64,000 nt of DNA from [Actinomadura] parvosata subsp. kistnae (GCF_900323885.1 NZ_OOHJ01000023.1:124001-188000), one strand, 5' to 3'; shown: positions 39,898-51,364, numbered from the stretch's first letter. A program made the numbers and translations. The notes: a model not told the origin generated them from the sequence alone.

Positions 39898-40210
39898 ACC
39901 CTCCTGCGGGTCCGGGCCCGGGGCCGCGGCTTTCCTGCGCTGCGGGTCCGGCTCGGGTTCGCCGCCTCTCCTGCGACCCCGGCCGGGGCCGCCGCTCCCG
40001 CTCCTCCTCGGAACGCGGCTCCTCCTTGGAACGCGGCTTTTTCTGGAATGCCGCAGTCCTTCCACCCCGCCGGAATGCCGCCCCTCCCGGAACACGGAGA
40101 GGGGCGGCGAGGGATGGCGTGGTGCGGGCCCCGGGCGAGCGGGCGCGAGGCGAGCGGGCCTTGGCGAGCGGGCCTTGCGAGCTGGCCGGGAATCGGGCCC
40201 GGGGTGCGGG
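39898..40210. other. intergenic region with decayed short repeats
   Basis: A 313-bp gap between the convergent SRPBCC gene and the secreted hydrolase. It contains related short blocks such as GGAACGCGGCT (40009 and 40028 regions), GGAATGCCGC (40055 and 40073 regions) and two GGGCGAGCGGG-type pieces near 40130-40170. No gene or clear terminator is supported. Confidence 0.5.
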
Positions 40211-41662
40211 TCAGGGGAGCGGGGTGGTGCGGGCGCGGGCGACGGCCTCCGCGTGGTCGGCGGGCAGGAGATGGCCCGCCGCCAGAGCCCGATCGGCCGC
40301 CCGGGTGAACGTGGTGACGTAATCCTGCTGGGTGGGATAGAGCTGCCGGATCCGGGCGCTGCTCAACGGGGTGGTCGCGCCCAGCAGCAGGCACGCCCCC
40401 GTGACCTCGCCGCCGGAGTTGGTCGGGGCGTAGGCGGCCAGTGGCGCGTCCAGGTCCGGCAGCCGGACCCCGCCCAGCGCGTTCCCGTCCACGTCACGGC
40501 GGATGCTGCCGAGCAGCAGGCTGATCGGCGGCCCCGAGGGAGGCGCGCCGAGGCCGCGGACCCAGCGGTCGAGGTGGTGGTAGGCGGCGTTGGACGCGTA
40601 CCGCCAGGTCATGGCGTTGACGGGCCGGTCGCAGGAGATCGGCCGGCCGTCGTTGATGGCGCGGTCGCGGGCGTTCTGGGCGTTGTACTGCGCCAGTCCG
40701 TACGCGTCCGCGTGCGACGTCCCGGCCACCTCCCACGTGCGGACGCGGGCACTGTCGGCCTGGCGGGCGTCCGCGAACGTCCTGACGTCCGTCTCGGACT
40801 CGATCTGGAAGACCGGCACGGCGCTGTCGGTACGGATCCGCGCCGTGAGCGGCAGCGCGATCACCCCCTCACCGATGGGCGCGGCCCCGGCGCCCCGCCC
40901 GTGGATCAGGATGCCGTCATAGGCGGGCACGATCGGCTGGATCGCGTTCGTGAACGTGGCCAGCCGCCCCGCCGACTGGGAGTGCCCCGCGGCCAGCACC
41001 TTCACGGGGCCGTCCGTCCCGAGCAGCGCCGCCGCGTCCGCCCGCACCGCCTCCGCCGCCTGCGCGAAGATCGAGTACGACAGCGCGTCCGACGCCAGCG
41101 ACACCTGGCCGTAGCGGGCCGGATCGAGGCTCCTGAGCTTGTCGGCGCCGACCTTCTGGGCGGTGACGCCGACGTAGGCGTACCCGGCGCGGGTGAAGTG
41201 CTCGTACGACTGCGACCATTCGACGCCGATGTCCACGCCGAAGCTGACGTTCAGCCACTCCACGACGACCGTGCCGTTGAACCTCGCCGGGTCGGCGGGC
41301 CGCTCGACCAGCAGCCGGGTCGTGTAGTCCTGGACGGTGCCGGTGGCGCGGGCGCCCCACTGGCCGCCGCTGGTCCAGACGCCGACCTTCTGGAACGTGT
41401 CGGCGCGCCCGCTCATCAGGAACTCCCGCTCCTGGTAGCCACGCGCGCCCAGGTCCACCACCGTCGCCCCGACGGGCCGGCCATGGCCCGCGCCGGGCGG
41501 GATCTCGGAAACGACGGGCGCCGCCACGACCTGCGCGGTGGTGGTGTGTGCGGTGCCGGCTTGCGCGGGGGCGGCGGGCAGTGAGAGTGCGGCCGGTGTG
41601 AGTACGGCCAGCGCCAGCATCCTCCACACGGCACCGAACCGGGGACGTAAGGGGTGGGACAT
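40211..41662 (-). CDS. secreted alpha/beta hydrolase (Abhydrolase_10-like)
   Basis: A 483-residue exported protein. A Sec signal peptide occupies about residues 1-36 (basic start, hydrophobic LALAVLTPAALSL, then an APAQAG cleavage region). The mature part resembles the large alpha/beta-hydrolase-domain proteins of actinomycetes, with the nucleophile elbow AGHSQSAGR near residue 224, a VEWLNVSFGVDIGVEW segment, and EVAGTSHADAYG carrying the likely catalytic His. Ester substrates outside the cell are probable. GGAGGA lies 8 bases before the ATG. Its promoter region is shared with the shikimate-type genes, so it may belong to the same regulon. Confidence 0.82.
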   Translation of the reverse strand: MSHPLRPRFGAVWRMLALAVLTPAALSLPAAPAQAGTAHTTTAQVVAAPVVSEIPPGAGHGRPVGATVVDLGARGYQEREFLMSGRADTFQKVGVWTSGGQWGARATGTVQDYTTRLLVERPADPARFNGTVVVEWLNVSFGVDIGVEWSQSYEHFTRAGYAYVGVTAQKVGADKLRSLDPARYGQVSLASDALSYSIFAQAAEAVRADAAALLGTDGPVKVLAAGHSQSAGRLATFTNAIQPIVPAYDGILIHGRGAGAAPIGEGVIALPLTARIRTDSAVPVFQIESETDVRTFADARQADSARVRTWEVAGTSHADAYGLAQYNAQNARDRAINDGRPISCDRPVNAMTWRYASNAAYHHLDRWVRGLGAPPSGPPISLLLGSIRRDVDGNALGGVRLPDLDAPLAAYAPTNSGGEVTGACLLLGATTPLSSARIRQLYPTQQDYVTTFTRAADRALAAGHLLPADHAEAVARARTTPLP

Positions 41663-41883
41663 GGTGACGTTCCTCCTCGGAGGTCCACGCGCCGCGGACG
41701 GCGGGACCACGACAGTGTCCGCCGCCGGTCCCCGCGCCGGCATCGGGGAAATCACCAGTGCTGGTGAGGGCGCAGGCTCGCAAGGAGTGGGTTCGCCTCG
41801 GGGACTTGTGGCTCGGGCGCGCTCGATACGGGCGCTGACGCTTCGGGCGCGTTCTCCAGGGCCAACGGTGCTCCGTTCGGAGG

Positions 41884-41951
41884 GTACGTACTAGATAGTC
41901 CGTGAAGTCAAGGGCCGTGTCTAGCCAGCTAACTCACTAGTACGTACATTA
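41884..41951. promoter_or_regulatory. operator pair before the shikimate-type genes (sites A' and A)
   Basis: Inverted copies GTACGTACTAG (41884-41894) and CTAGTACGTAC (41937-41947) face each other across 42 bases. The right-hand copy lies in the 25-bp site A at 41927-41951 (pieces CTAACTCACT and CGTACATTA), ending 36 bases before the shikimate dehydrogenase ATG. Site A matches the element upstream of the MFS gene (44662-44686) in 22 of 25 positions. The rest of the 41663-41987 gap shows no gene. Confidence 0.8.
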
Positions 41952-41987
41952 GGGAAACCGCAGCACCTGCTGGAAAGGAACACGTGA

Positions 41988-42833
41988 ATGGACTCATTCC
42001 TGGTCGGGTTGATCGGCGCGGGCATCGGCCCCTCCTGGAGCCCGCCGCTGCACGAGCAGGAGGCCGTGCACCACGGGCTGCACTACGTCTACCGGCTCCT
42101 GGACACCGACCGGGTGGGCGGCGACGTGGGCGAGCTGGTCCGCACGGCGCGGCGGTTCGGCTACGACGGGCTCAACATCACCCACCCCTGCAAGCAGGCC
42201 GTCATCCCGCACCTGGACGAGCTGTCACCGGACGCCCGCATGCTCGGCGCCGTCAACACCGTCGTGTTCGACGGTGACCGCGCGATCGGCCACAACACGG
42301 ACTGGACGGGGTTCGCGGAGTCGTTCGCGCGGGGTCTGCCTGACGCGCCTACCCGCAGGATCGTGCAGCTCGGGGCCGGTGGCGCGGGAGCGGCGGTCGC
42401 GCACGCGTTGCTGACCATGGGCGCCGACCGGATCACCCTGGTCGACGCGGACCCGGCGCGCGCCGACGCGCTCGCGGGCGAGCTGGCCGGCCGCTTCGGC
42501 GCGGGGCGGGCCCGCCCGGCGGGCGCGGCCGAGCTGCCGGAGCTGCTGGCGCGCGCCGACGGGCTGGTGCACGCCACGCCCACCGGCATGGCCCACCATC
42601 CGGGGCTGCCGCTGCCCGCCGAGCTGCTGCATCCGGGCCTGTGGGTGGCCGACATCGTCTACCGGCCGCTGGAGACCGAGCTGCTCAAGCACGCCCGCGC
42701 GGCCGGCTGCCGGACGCTCGACGGCGGCGGCATGGTCGTCTTCCAGGCCGTGCACGCGTTCCGGCTGTTCACCGGCCGGGAGCCGGACGCCGAGCGGATG
42801 TTCGCCCACCTGACCGATCTCATCGCCGTCTGA
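41988..42833 (+). CDS. shikimate/quinate dehydrogenase
   Basis: A 281-residue AroE-type dehydrogenase, interconverting shikimate and 3-dehydroshikimate (or quinate and dehydroquinate) with NAD(P). The substrate loop SWSPPLHEQE is near residues 16-25, the catalytic Lys in NITHPCKQAV near 63-72 and the Asp in GHNTDWTGF near 99-107. The Rossmann motif GAGGAGAAVAHAL and the LVDADPARAD loop (Asp after the strand, favouring NAD) point to a catabolic enzyme like QsuD instead of biosynthetic AroE. The ATG at 41988 has AAAGGAA 8 bases upstream. It heads the island's first operon. Confidence 0.88.
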   Translation: MDSFLVGLIGAGIGPSWSPPLHEQEAVHHGLHYVYRLLDTDRVGGDVGELVRTARRFGYDGLNITHPCKQAVIPHLDELSPDARMLGAVNTVVFDGDRAIGHNTDWTGFAESFARGLPDAPTRRIVQLGAGGAGAAVAHALLTMGADRITLVDADPARADALAGELAGRFGAGRARPAGAAELPELLARADGLVHATPTGMAHHPGLPLPAELLHPGLWVADIVYRPLETELLKHARAAGCRTLDGGGMVVFQAVHAFRLFTGREPDAERMFAHLTDLIAV

Positions 42834-42899
42834 CCGACCCGACGAAGCCGTGCGACGGCCCGACCGAAGCCGTCTGACGGCCCCGCCAAAGGAGGAAGT

Positions 42900-44642
42900 G
42901 TGCGTAAGTCCATCGCCACCGTGTCGGTGAGCGGCACTCTCATGGAGAAGCTGGAGGCGATCGCCGCCGCCGGTTTCGACGGGGTGGAGATCTTCGAGAA
43001 CGACCTGCTGGCCTGCCCCCTCTCCCCCGAGGAGGTCCGGGCGAGGGCCGCCGACCTGGGGCTCGGCATCGACCTCTACCAGCCCTTCCGCGACTTCGAG
43101 TCGGTGCCGCCGGAGGTGCTGGCGGGGAACCTGCGCCGGGCCGAGCGCAAGTTCCAGGTGATGGAGCGGCTGGGGGCGGACCTGCTGCTGGTCTGCTCGA
43201 ACGTCTCGCCCGCCGCGATCGGCGACGACGAGCTGGCCGCCGAGCAGCTGCGGCTGCTGGCCGAGCGGGCCGCCGAGCACGGCGTGCGCATCGCCTACGA
43301 GGCGCTGGCCTGGGGACGGCACGTCAACGAGTACCTGCACGCCTGGCGGATCGTCCGCATGGCCGACCACCCGAGCCTGGGCACGTGCCTGGACAGCTTC
43401 CACATCCTGTCGCGCGGCTCCGACCCGATCGGCATCGAGGCCATCCCGGGCGAGAAGATCTTCTTCCTGCAGCTCGCCGACGCGCCGCTGCTGGCCATGG
43501 ACGTGCTGCAGTGGAGCCGCCACTACCGCTGCTTCCCTGGGCAGGGCAACTTCGACCTGGCGGGGCTGACCGCCAGCGTGCTGCGCGCCGGGTATGCGGG
43601 GCCGCTGTCGCTGGAGGTGTTCAACGACGTGTTCCGGCAGGCGTCCGCCGAGCGGACCGCGCTGGACGGCATGCGCTCGCTCATCGCGCTGGAGCAGAGC
43701 CTGGACGGGGTGACGCATCCGGCCGTGCCCGCCGGGTTCGCCTTCGCGGAGCTGGCCGACCCGGATCCCGGCAGCGGCACGCTGGGCGGCCTGCTGAGCG
43801 CGCTCGGCTTCGCCCGGACGGGGGTGCACGCGAGCAAGCCGGTCGAGCTGTGGTCGCAGGGCGAGGCCAGGATTCTGCTGAACGCCGGCGCGGAGGCGGG
43901 CGAGCCGGCCCTGGTGGCGATCGGCCTGGACAGCCCGGACCCGGGTGGCGCGGTCAAGCACGCCGGATCGTTGTTGTCGCCCGTGCTGCCCCGCGAGCGC
44001 GCCCCCGAGGACGTCCCGCTGGACGCGGTCGCCGCCCCGGACGGCACCGAGATCTTCTTCTGTGACACCGCCTGGCTCGCCGACTTCACCCCGGGCACAC
44101 TCGTCGCCGGCCCCATCACGGGCATCGATCATGTGGCGCTCACCCAGCCGCTGCACTACTTCGACGAGGCCGCGCTGTTCTACCGCAGCGTGCTCGGCCT
44201 GCGCCCGCAGGAGAGCCTGGAGCTGCCGGACCCGTACGGCCTGCTGCGCAGCAAGGCCATGTCGGCCCCGGACGGCGCGGTCCGCATGGTGGTGAACATC
44301 GCCCAGGTCGGCGCCGGCCACCTGCCGTGGCAGCACATCGCGCTGGCCTGCGACGACGTCGTGGCGGTGGCGCGCAGGCTGCGGGCGGAGCGGCCGGGCC
44401 TGCTGCTGCCCATCCCCGGCAACTACTACGACGACCTGGAGGCCCGTTACGAGGTCGATCCGGAGCTGCGCCGGCTCGGGGTGCTCTACGACCGCGACGC
44501 GGACGGCGGCGAGTTCCTGCACCTGTACACGGTGACCGTGGGCCGGGTGTTCTTCGAGCTCGTCCAGCGGGTCGGCGGCTACCAGGGGTACGGCGCCGGC
44601 AACGCGCCGATCCGGCTGGCCGTGCAGCACGCGAGCGGGTAA
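42900..44642 (+). CDS. qsuB: 3-dehydroshikimate dehydratase fused to HPPD-like VOC domain (QsuB-like)
   Basis: A 580-residue two-domain protein. The N-terminal half is a TIM barrel of the sugar-phosphate isomerase type that dehydrates 3-dehydroshikimate to protocatechuate. The metal ligands known for bacterial QuiC-type enzymes are all in place at Glu134 (YEALAWG), Asp165 (LDSFHIL), Gln191 (LQLAD) and Glu239 (LEVFND). The C-terminal half (about 400-580) is a 4-hydroxyphenylpyruvate-dioxygenase-like VOC domain with His (GIDHVAL), His (QHIALAC) and Glu (FFELVQR) metal ligands. This is the QsuB architecture of Corynebacterium glutamicum. GTG start after GGAGGA. No dehydroquinate dehydratase is nearby. 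Confidence 0.9.
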   Translation: MRKSIATVSVSGTLMEKLEAIAAAGFDGVEIFENDLLACPLSPEEVRARAADLGLGIDLYQPFRDFESVPPEVLAGNLRRAERKFQVMERLGADLLLVCSNVSPAAIGDDELAAEQLRLLAERAAEHGVRIAYEALAWGRHVNEYLHAWRIVRMADHPSLGTCLDSFHILSRGSDPIGIEAIPGEKIFFLQLADAPLLAMDVLQWSRHYRCFPGQGNFDLAGLTASVLRAGYAGPLSLEVFNDVFRQASAERTALDGMRSLIALEQSLDGVTHPAVPAGFAFAELADPDPGSGTLGGLLSALGFARTGVHASKPVELWSQGEARILLNAGAEAGEPALVAIGLDSPDPGGAVKHAGSLLSPVLPRERAPEDVPLDAVAAPDGTEIFFCDTAWLADFTPGTLVAGPITGIDHVALTQPLHYFDEAALFYRSVLGLRPQESLELPDPYGLLRSKAMSAPDGAVRMVVNIAQVGAGHLPWQHIALACDDVVAVARRLRAERPGLLLPIPGNYYDDLEARYEVDPELRRLGVLYDRDADGGEFLHLYTVTVGRVFFELVQRVGGYQGYGAGNAPIRLAVQHASG

Positions 44643-44661
44643 TCCCGCGGCAACACCCTTG

Positions 44662-44686
44662 TAATGTACGAACCAGTGAGTTAGTT
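44662..44686. promoter_or_regulatory. operator-like site B before the MFS transporter
   Basis: A 25-bp element that, read on the minus strand, matches site A (41927-41951) in 22 of 25 positions (pieces CTAACTCACT and CGTACATTA). It ends 45 bases before the MFS GTG start. Confidence 0.82.
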
Positions 44687-44731
44687 TCCTGTAACCGCAC
44701 TACCCCCCGACGTCACCCTGAGGAGCATATT

Positions 44732-46042
44732 GTGACGGTGCAGGGCAAACCCCGCAAAGCGGCCATTGCAGCCTGGATCGGCAGTGCCTTGGAGTACTAC
44801 GACTTCTTCATCTACGGCACGGCCGCCGCGCTGGTCTTCAACAAGATCTTCTTCCCGTCCTCCTCGCCCGCCACCGGGACGCTGCTCGCCCTGGCCACCT
44901 TCGGCGTCGGCTACCTGGCCAGGCCGGTGGGCGCGTTCGTCCTCGGGCACATCGGTGACAAGTTCGGGCGCAAGCGGGTGCTGGTCACTACGCTGCTCAT
45001 GATGGGCGGCTCCACGTTCCTGGTCGGCTGCCTGCCCACCTACGACCAGGTCGGGCTGGCCGCGCCGATCATGCTCGTGCTGCTCCGCCTGCTGCAGGGC
45101 TTCTCCGTCTCCGGCGAGCAGGCGGGCGCCAACTCCATGACGCTGGAGCACGCCCCCGAGCACCGCCGCGCGTACTACACCAGCTTCACCCTCAACGGCA
45201 CCCAGGCCGGCCAGATCATCGCCACCGCGATCTTCCTGCCCATCGCCGCCCTCCCCGAGGAGCAGCTGCTGAGCTGGGGCTGGCGGGTGCCGTTCTGGCT
45301 GAGCGTGATCGTGGCCGTGGTCGGCGTCGTCATCCGCCGCACGCTGGAGGAGACGCCCGCCTTCGAGCAGGAGGTCGCCACCAACACGGTGGCGAGGATG
45401 CCGCTGGCCGTGCTCTTCCGCGAGCAGTGGCGGGACGTGCTGCGCGTCGTCGTCGCCGCGGTCATCGCCTCGGTCAGCACGATCTTCACCGTGCACGCCC
45501 TGTCGTACGCGGTCAACACGATGGGCCTGGAGCGCGGCCCGATGCTCTGGGTCGGCGTGCTGGCCAACGTCGCCGCCGTGATCACGATCCCGCTGTGGGG
45601 CAGGCTGTCGGACCGGGTCGGCCGCAAGCCGGTCTTCGTCGGCGGCTCGCTCGGCTGCGCGGTGCTGATGTTCGCCTACCTGTGGTCGATCTCCGCCGGC
45701 GACTACCTGCTGATCTTCCTGGCCGGCATCCTGATGTTCGGCGTCGTGCACAGCGCCACCAGCGCCGTGTGGCCCTCCTTCTACGGCGAGATGTTCACCA
45801 CCCGGGTCCGCCTGTCGGGCATGGCGATCGGCACCCAGATCGGCTTCGCCATCGCCGGCTTCGCGCCCACGGTGGCCACGGCCGTGGCCGGCACCGGGCC
45901 GGGCAGCTGGCTCGGCGTCTCGGTCCTCACCGCCGTGGTGTGCCTGGTCAACGTGGCCGCCGTTGCGACCGCGCGGGAGACGTACAAGGTGCCGACCGGG
46001 CAGCTCGGGCTCAAGCTTCCGGCCGGACGGGTGAAAGTGTGA
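44732..46042 (+). CDS. MHS-family MFS transporter (shikimate/dicarboxylate type)
   Basis: A 436-residue metabolite:H+ symporter with 12 helices. It begins AAIAAWIGSALEYYDFFIYGTAAALVF, the MHS-family signature, followed by PVGAFVLGHIGDKFGRKRVL (the first MFS loop motif, GDKFGRK), a GEQAGANSMTLEHAPEHRR loop, and GRLSDRVGRKPVF in the second half. Relatives include ShiA, ProP and KgtP. With the shikimate dehydrogenase and dehydroshikimate dehydratase upstream it is best read as a shikimate or dehydroshikimate importer. The GTG at 44732 has AGGAG 6 bases upstream. It overlaps the next gene as GTGA. Confidence 0.9.
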   Translation: MTVQGKPRKAAIAAWIGSALEYYDFFIYGTAAALVFNKIFFPSSSPATGTLLALATFGVGYLARPVGAFVLGHIGDKFGRKRVLVTTLLMMGGSTFLVGCLPTYDQVGLAAPIMLVLLRLLQGFSVSGEQAGANSMTLEHAPEHRRAYYTSFTLNGTQAGQIIATAIFLPIAALPEEQLLSWGWRVPFWLSVIVAVVGVVIRRTLEETPAFEQEVATNTVARMPLAVLFREQWRDVLRVVVAAVIASVSTIFTVHALSYAVNTMGLERGPMLWVGVLANVAAVITIPLWGRLSDRVGRKPVFVGGSLGCAVLMFAYLWSISAGDYLLIFLAGILMFGVVHSATSAVWPSFYGEMFTTRVRLSGMAIGTQIGFAIAGFAPTVATAVAGTGPGSWLGVSVLTAVVCLVNVAAVATARETYKVPTGQLGLKLPAGRVKV

Positions 46043-46818
46043 GCGCGCGGTACACCGTCCACGCCGTGCGTTACGCCCAGCGGGACGCACGGCGCGGCGA
46101 GCACTTCCACGGCCACGAGCCCGGCGGCGACAGCCCTCACCCGACCTCCTACTACGTCTGGGCGGCCGTCTCCGCCGAGCACACGGTCGTCGTCGACACC
46201 GGCATCGCGCCGGAGCGGGCGGCTCGCGTCCAGGGCCTCGACTACCGCTGCTCACCCGTCGAGGCCCTGGCCGAGCTCGGCATCGACGCCGACTCGGTCG
46301 ACCACGTCGTGCTGACCCACCTGCACTACGACCACACCGGCACCGCCCGCGACTTCCCCCGGGCCCGCTACGTGGTGCAGCGGGCCGAGCTGGACTACTG
46401 GAGCGGCCCGTGGGCCGAGCGGATCACCCGCGAGCGCTGGCTGCTCGACGACGCCGACCTCGCCCACCTGACCTCCGCCGGGAAGGACGGCCGGGTGGAC
46501 GTGGTGGACGGCGACGCCGTCGTGGCGCCCGGCCTGAGCGTGCACCTGGTCGGCGGGCACACGGCGGGCATGCAGGTGGTGCGGGTCGCGACCGCCCGCG
46601 GCCCCGTGGTGCTGGCCTCCGACGCCAGCCACTTCTACGAGAACATCGAGACCGACCGCCCGTTCCCGATCCTGCACAGCATGCCCGGCATGTACGGCGC
46701 CTTCGACCGCATCAAGGAGCTGGCCGGCGGCCCCGGGCTCGTGGTCGCCGGCCATGACCCCCTCGTGCTCGAACGTTTCCCGCTGCGCACCCCCGACGTC
46801 GCGGTGATCAGCCCGTAA
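46039..46818 (+). CDS. metallo-beta-lactamase-fold hydrolase (N-acyl-homoserine-lactonase-like)
   Basis: A 259-residue MBL-fold enzyme with the dinuclear metal motif THLHYDHTG (His94, His96, Asp98, His99) and later HTAGMQ and SDASH ligands, plus the C-terminal AGHDP His. AHL-lactonase-like enzymes open lactone rings; here a lactone of a cyclic polyol or hydroxy acid would fit the neighbouring shikimate-type genes better than a quorum signal (inference). The GTG start overlaps the MFS stop, so it is co-translated with the transporter. Confidence 0.85.
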   Translation: MSARYTVHAVRYAQRDARRGEHFHGHEPGGDSPHPTSYYVWAAVSAEHTVVVDTGIAPERAARVQGLDYRCSPVEALAELGIDADSVDHVVLTHLHYDHTGTARDFPRARYVVQRAELDYWSGPWAERITRERWLLDDADLAHLTSAGKDGRVDVVDGDAVVAPGLSVHLVGGHTAGMQVVRVATARGPVVLASDASHFYENIETDRPFPILHSMPGMYGAFDRIKELAGGPGLVVAGHDPLVLERFPLRTPDVAVISP

Positions 46819-46823
46819 CAGGG

Positions 46824-47521
46824 TCAGAGGCCGAGGTAGATGCGCCGGACCTGCGGGTCGTCGCTCAGCTCGGCCGAGGTGCCGCTCGCGGCGATCTCGC
46901 CGTTCTCCATGACGAGGCAGGTGGTGGTGACGTCGAAGGTGAGCTTGGCGTTCTGCTCGACGAGCAGGATCGCCAGGCCACCGGCGTTGAGCTGCTTCAG
47001 CACGCCGGCGATGTCGCCGACGAGCTTCGGCGACAGCCCCATCGACGGCTCGTCGAGCAGCATCACCTTCGGCCGGCACATCATGGCCCGGCCGACGGCC
47101 AGCATCTGCTGCTGCCCGCCCGACAGCGCGCCGGCCAGCCGGCCGCGCATCTCGCCCAGCACCGGGAACAGCTCGTACACCTCGTCGATCGGGGTGCGCT
47201 TCCAGCTGCTGGTGTACGCGCCGAGCAGCAGGTTCTTCTCGACCGTGAGCCCGGGGAAGACGTGCCGGCCCTCGGGGACGTAGCCGATGCCGTGCCGCAC
47301 CAGCGTGTGGGCGGGCGCGCGCAGCAGGTCGTGCGCGCCGAACCGGATGGCCCTGGCCTGGCGGGGCGCGAGGCCCATGATGGCCTTGAGGGTGGAGGAC
47401 TTGCCGGCGCCGTTCGCGCCGATGATGCCGAGCGACTGGCCCGGCTCGACGGTGAACGACACGTCGTGGGCGGCGCGGACGCCGCCGTAGTGCACCGACA
47501 GCCCTTCGACGGTGAGTGTGC

Positions 47522-47525
<4 letters not shown>
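46824..47525 (-). CDS. livF: branched-chain amino-acid-type ABC transporter ATPase (LivF-like)
   Basis: A 233-residue ATPase with Walker A GANGAGKSS at about 36-44, signature LSGGQQQML near 134-142 and Walker B VMLLDEPSMGL near 153-163, the LivF pattern (IIGANGAGKSS, IGYVPEGRHVFPGLTV). It energises the importer encoded by the four-gene operon 51337-46824. It overlaps the LivM-LivG gene as ATGA. Its end lies 5 bases from the MBL hydrolase end on the other strand. Confidence 0.93.
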
Positions 47526-49323
<1,798 letters not shown>

Positions 49324-49327
<4 letters not shown>

Positions 49328-50193
49328 GCGCGATTCACCGTGGCCTCTCCGAAGATCCCGGTGGGGCGGATCATGACGATGACGGCGAACACCAGGAACG
49401 TGACCAGCTCGGAGTACTCCTGGAAGTTGCCCGCGGCGAACGCGTCGAGCAGGCCGAAGGCCAGGCCGCCGACGATCGCGCCGGGCATGCTGCCGAAGCC
49501 GCCGAGCATGGCCGCGGCGAAGCCCTTGATGCCCAGGGTGCCGCCCATGGTCGGGTTCACGTACAGCATGGGGCCGATGAGGCTGCCCGCCAGCGCGGCC
49601 AGGCCGGCCCCGATGGCGAAGGCCATGGCGTTGCTGCGGCCGACGTGGATGCCGCACGCGGTGGCCGCCTGGTGGTCCATGGCGACCGCCTGCATGGCCG
49701 CGCCCCGCTTCGTGCGCTGCAGGAACAGCGCCAGCAGCCCGGTCGCGGCGGCCGCCACGGCGATCACCAGCAGGCTGTAGGTGGGGATGCGGATCCCGGC
49801 CACGTCGATCGGCCCCGTCGCGACCGGCGACGGCACGGCGTGCCCGGTCGCGCCCCAGACGAGGACCGCGCCCGCCTCCAGCACCGCGCCGAAGCCGATG
49901 GTGCCGATCAGCATGAGCGTGAAGTCCTTGTTCTCCAGCGGGCGCAGGAAGCGCTCGATGACCAGGCCGATCAGGGCCGTCACCGCGATGGCGACCACGA
50001 TCGCGACCGCGAACGGCAACCGCGTGGCCAGGTAGAAGGTGGAGGCGGCGTACGCGCCGATCATGACGACGCTGCCGTGGGCGAAGTTGACCAGGCCCAT
50101 GGTGCGGTAGACGATCGAGAAGCCCATCGCCACCAGCGCGTACACCGCCCCGAACGTGACCCCGCCGATCAGGGTCTGGAGGAGGACCTGCAC
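49324..50193 (-). CDS. livH: ABC transporter permease (LivH-like)
   Basis: A 289-residue permease with eight hydrophobic helices, starting QVLLQTLIGGVTFGAVYALVAMGFSIVYRTMGLVNFAHGSVVMIGAY, the LivH signature. A second conserved stretch is GLGAALAG-like (GAGLAALAGSLIGPM). It is the membrane partner of the fused LivM-LivG. It starts one base after the binding-protein stop. Confidence 0.93.
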
Positions 50194-50194
50194 G

Positions 50195-51337
50195 TCAGCT
50201 CGCGGCCTCGGGCACGACCTTGCCGTCCTTGACCAGGCCGATCTTGGTCTCGTGGATGCCGACGCCGTTGGCGTCGTAGGTGTAGGTGCCGAGCAGCCCG
50301 GCGCGCTTGACGCCGCGGATGGCGTCGGCCAGCTTCTGGCCGCCCTCGCCCCTGGTCTGCTTGAGCGCCTCGACGAGGATCGAGGCCCCGTCGTAGGCCT
50401 TGGCGACGTGCATGCGGGCCTCCTCGTTGTAGGCGGCCTTGTACTTGGCGGCGAACTCCTTGATCTCCGGGGTGGCCTCGTTGCTCAGGTAGGGGGAGCT
50501 GACGATCGTGCCTTCGGCGTTCTTCACGCCGGCGGTGGTGGCGTACACGTCGGTGCCGACGGGCGCGCCGCCCGCGAAGACGGCCTTGATGCCCAGCTCG
50601 CGGGCCTGCTTGGCGATCAGCCCCGACTGGACCTCCTCGGCGCCGATGAACAAGACCTCGGGGTCCTGCTCGCGGATCTTCGCGAGGTTGGCGTTGAAGT
50701 CCTTCTGGTCGGGGGTGACGACCTCGTCGGCGGCGGGGGTGACGTTCCTGGTCTTGAGGGAGTTGAGGAACGCGTCGTGCTCGCCGGCCCCGTAGGCGCC
50801 GTTGTTGCTGATCAGCGCGATCTTCTTCATGCCCTTGTCGTCGACGAGGTACTTGGCGAGCGTCTCGTCGAAGGTGACGCTGGTCGGCGCGTTGAGGAAG
50901 AGGAACGGGCTCTTCAGCTCGGCCAGCTTGGGCGACTGGCCGGAGGTGATGTTCGGGATCTTGGCGTCCTTGAGTATGGGGGCCATGGCGAGGGTGACCG
51001 CGCTCTCGGCGGTGCCAAGCATCGCGACGTACCCCTCGGCGGCGATCTTCCTGGCCACGTTGGTGCCCACCGTGGGGTCGCCCTGGCTGTCGAAGAGGTC
51101 GAGCTGGATCTGCCGGCCGTGCACGCCGCCGGCCTTGTTGGCCTCGTCGATGGCGAGCTTGACGCCCTTGTGCTCCCACTGGCCGAGCGAGCTGAGCTGG
51201 CCGCTCTGCGCGTTGACGTTCGCGATCTTGATGGGGCCGGTGGCGGTGGCGCCGGACCCGGCCTGCTGGCCGGGCGGGGCGCAGGCGGCGAGCGCCAGCA
51301 GGGCGGCGGCCGCGATGGTGGATCTCGTGAAACGCAC
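50195..51337 (-). CDS. ABC transporter substrate-binding lipoprotein (LivK-like)
   Basis: A 380-residue type I periplasmic-binding-fold lipoprotein. The lipobox LALAAC ends at Cys19, so it is tethered outside the membrane. The mature part has the family hallmarks: GQLSSLGQWEHKGVKLAIDEANKAGGVHGRQIQL, then AMLGTAESAVTLAMAPIL and FAGGAPVGTD. The ligand pocket cannot be read; by operon and promoter evidence it may bind shikimate-type or aromatic acids and not amino acids (inference). First gene of the importer operon; its control region carries site C. Confidence 0.88.
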   Translation of the reverse strand: MRFTRSTIAAAALLALAACAPPGQQAGSGATATGPIKIANVNAQSGQLSSLGQWEHKGVKLAIDEANKAGGVHGRQIQLDLFDSQGDPTVGTNVARKIAAEGYVAMLGTAESAVTLAMAPILKDAKIPNITSGQSPKLAELKSPFLFLNAPTSVTFDETLAKYLVDDKGMKKIALISNNGAYGAGEHDAFLNSLKTRNVTPAADEVVTPDQKDFNANLAKIREQDPEVLFIGAEEVQSGLIAKQARELGIKAVFAGGAPVGTDVYATTAGVKNAEGTIVSSPYLSNEATPEIKEFAAKYKAAYNEEARMHVAKAYDGASILVEALKQTRGEGGQKLADAIRGVKRAGLLGTYTYDANGVGIHETKIGLVKDGKVVPEAAS

Positions 51338-51364
51338 GGTTCACCTCTAGGGGGGTGGGTGAGA

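Noticed and set aside
42225..44630. An 801-residue minus-strand reading opposite the QsuB-type gene
   Set aside because: Shadow; the plus-strand reading has complete metal-ligand sets in both domains.
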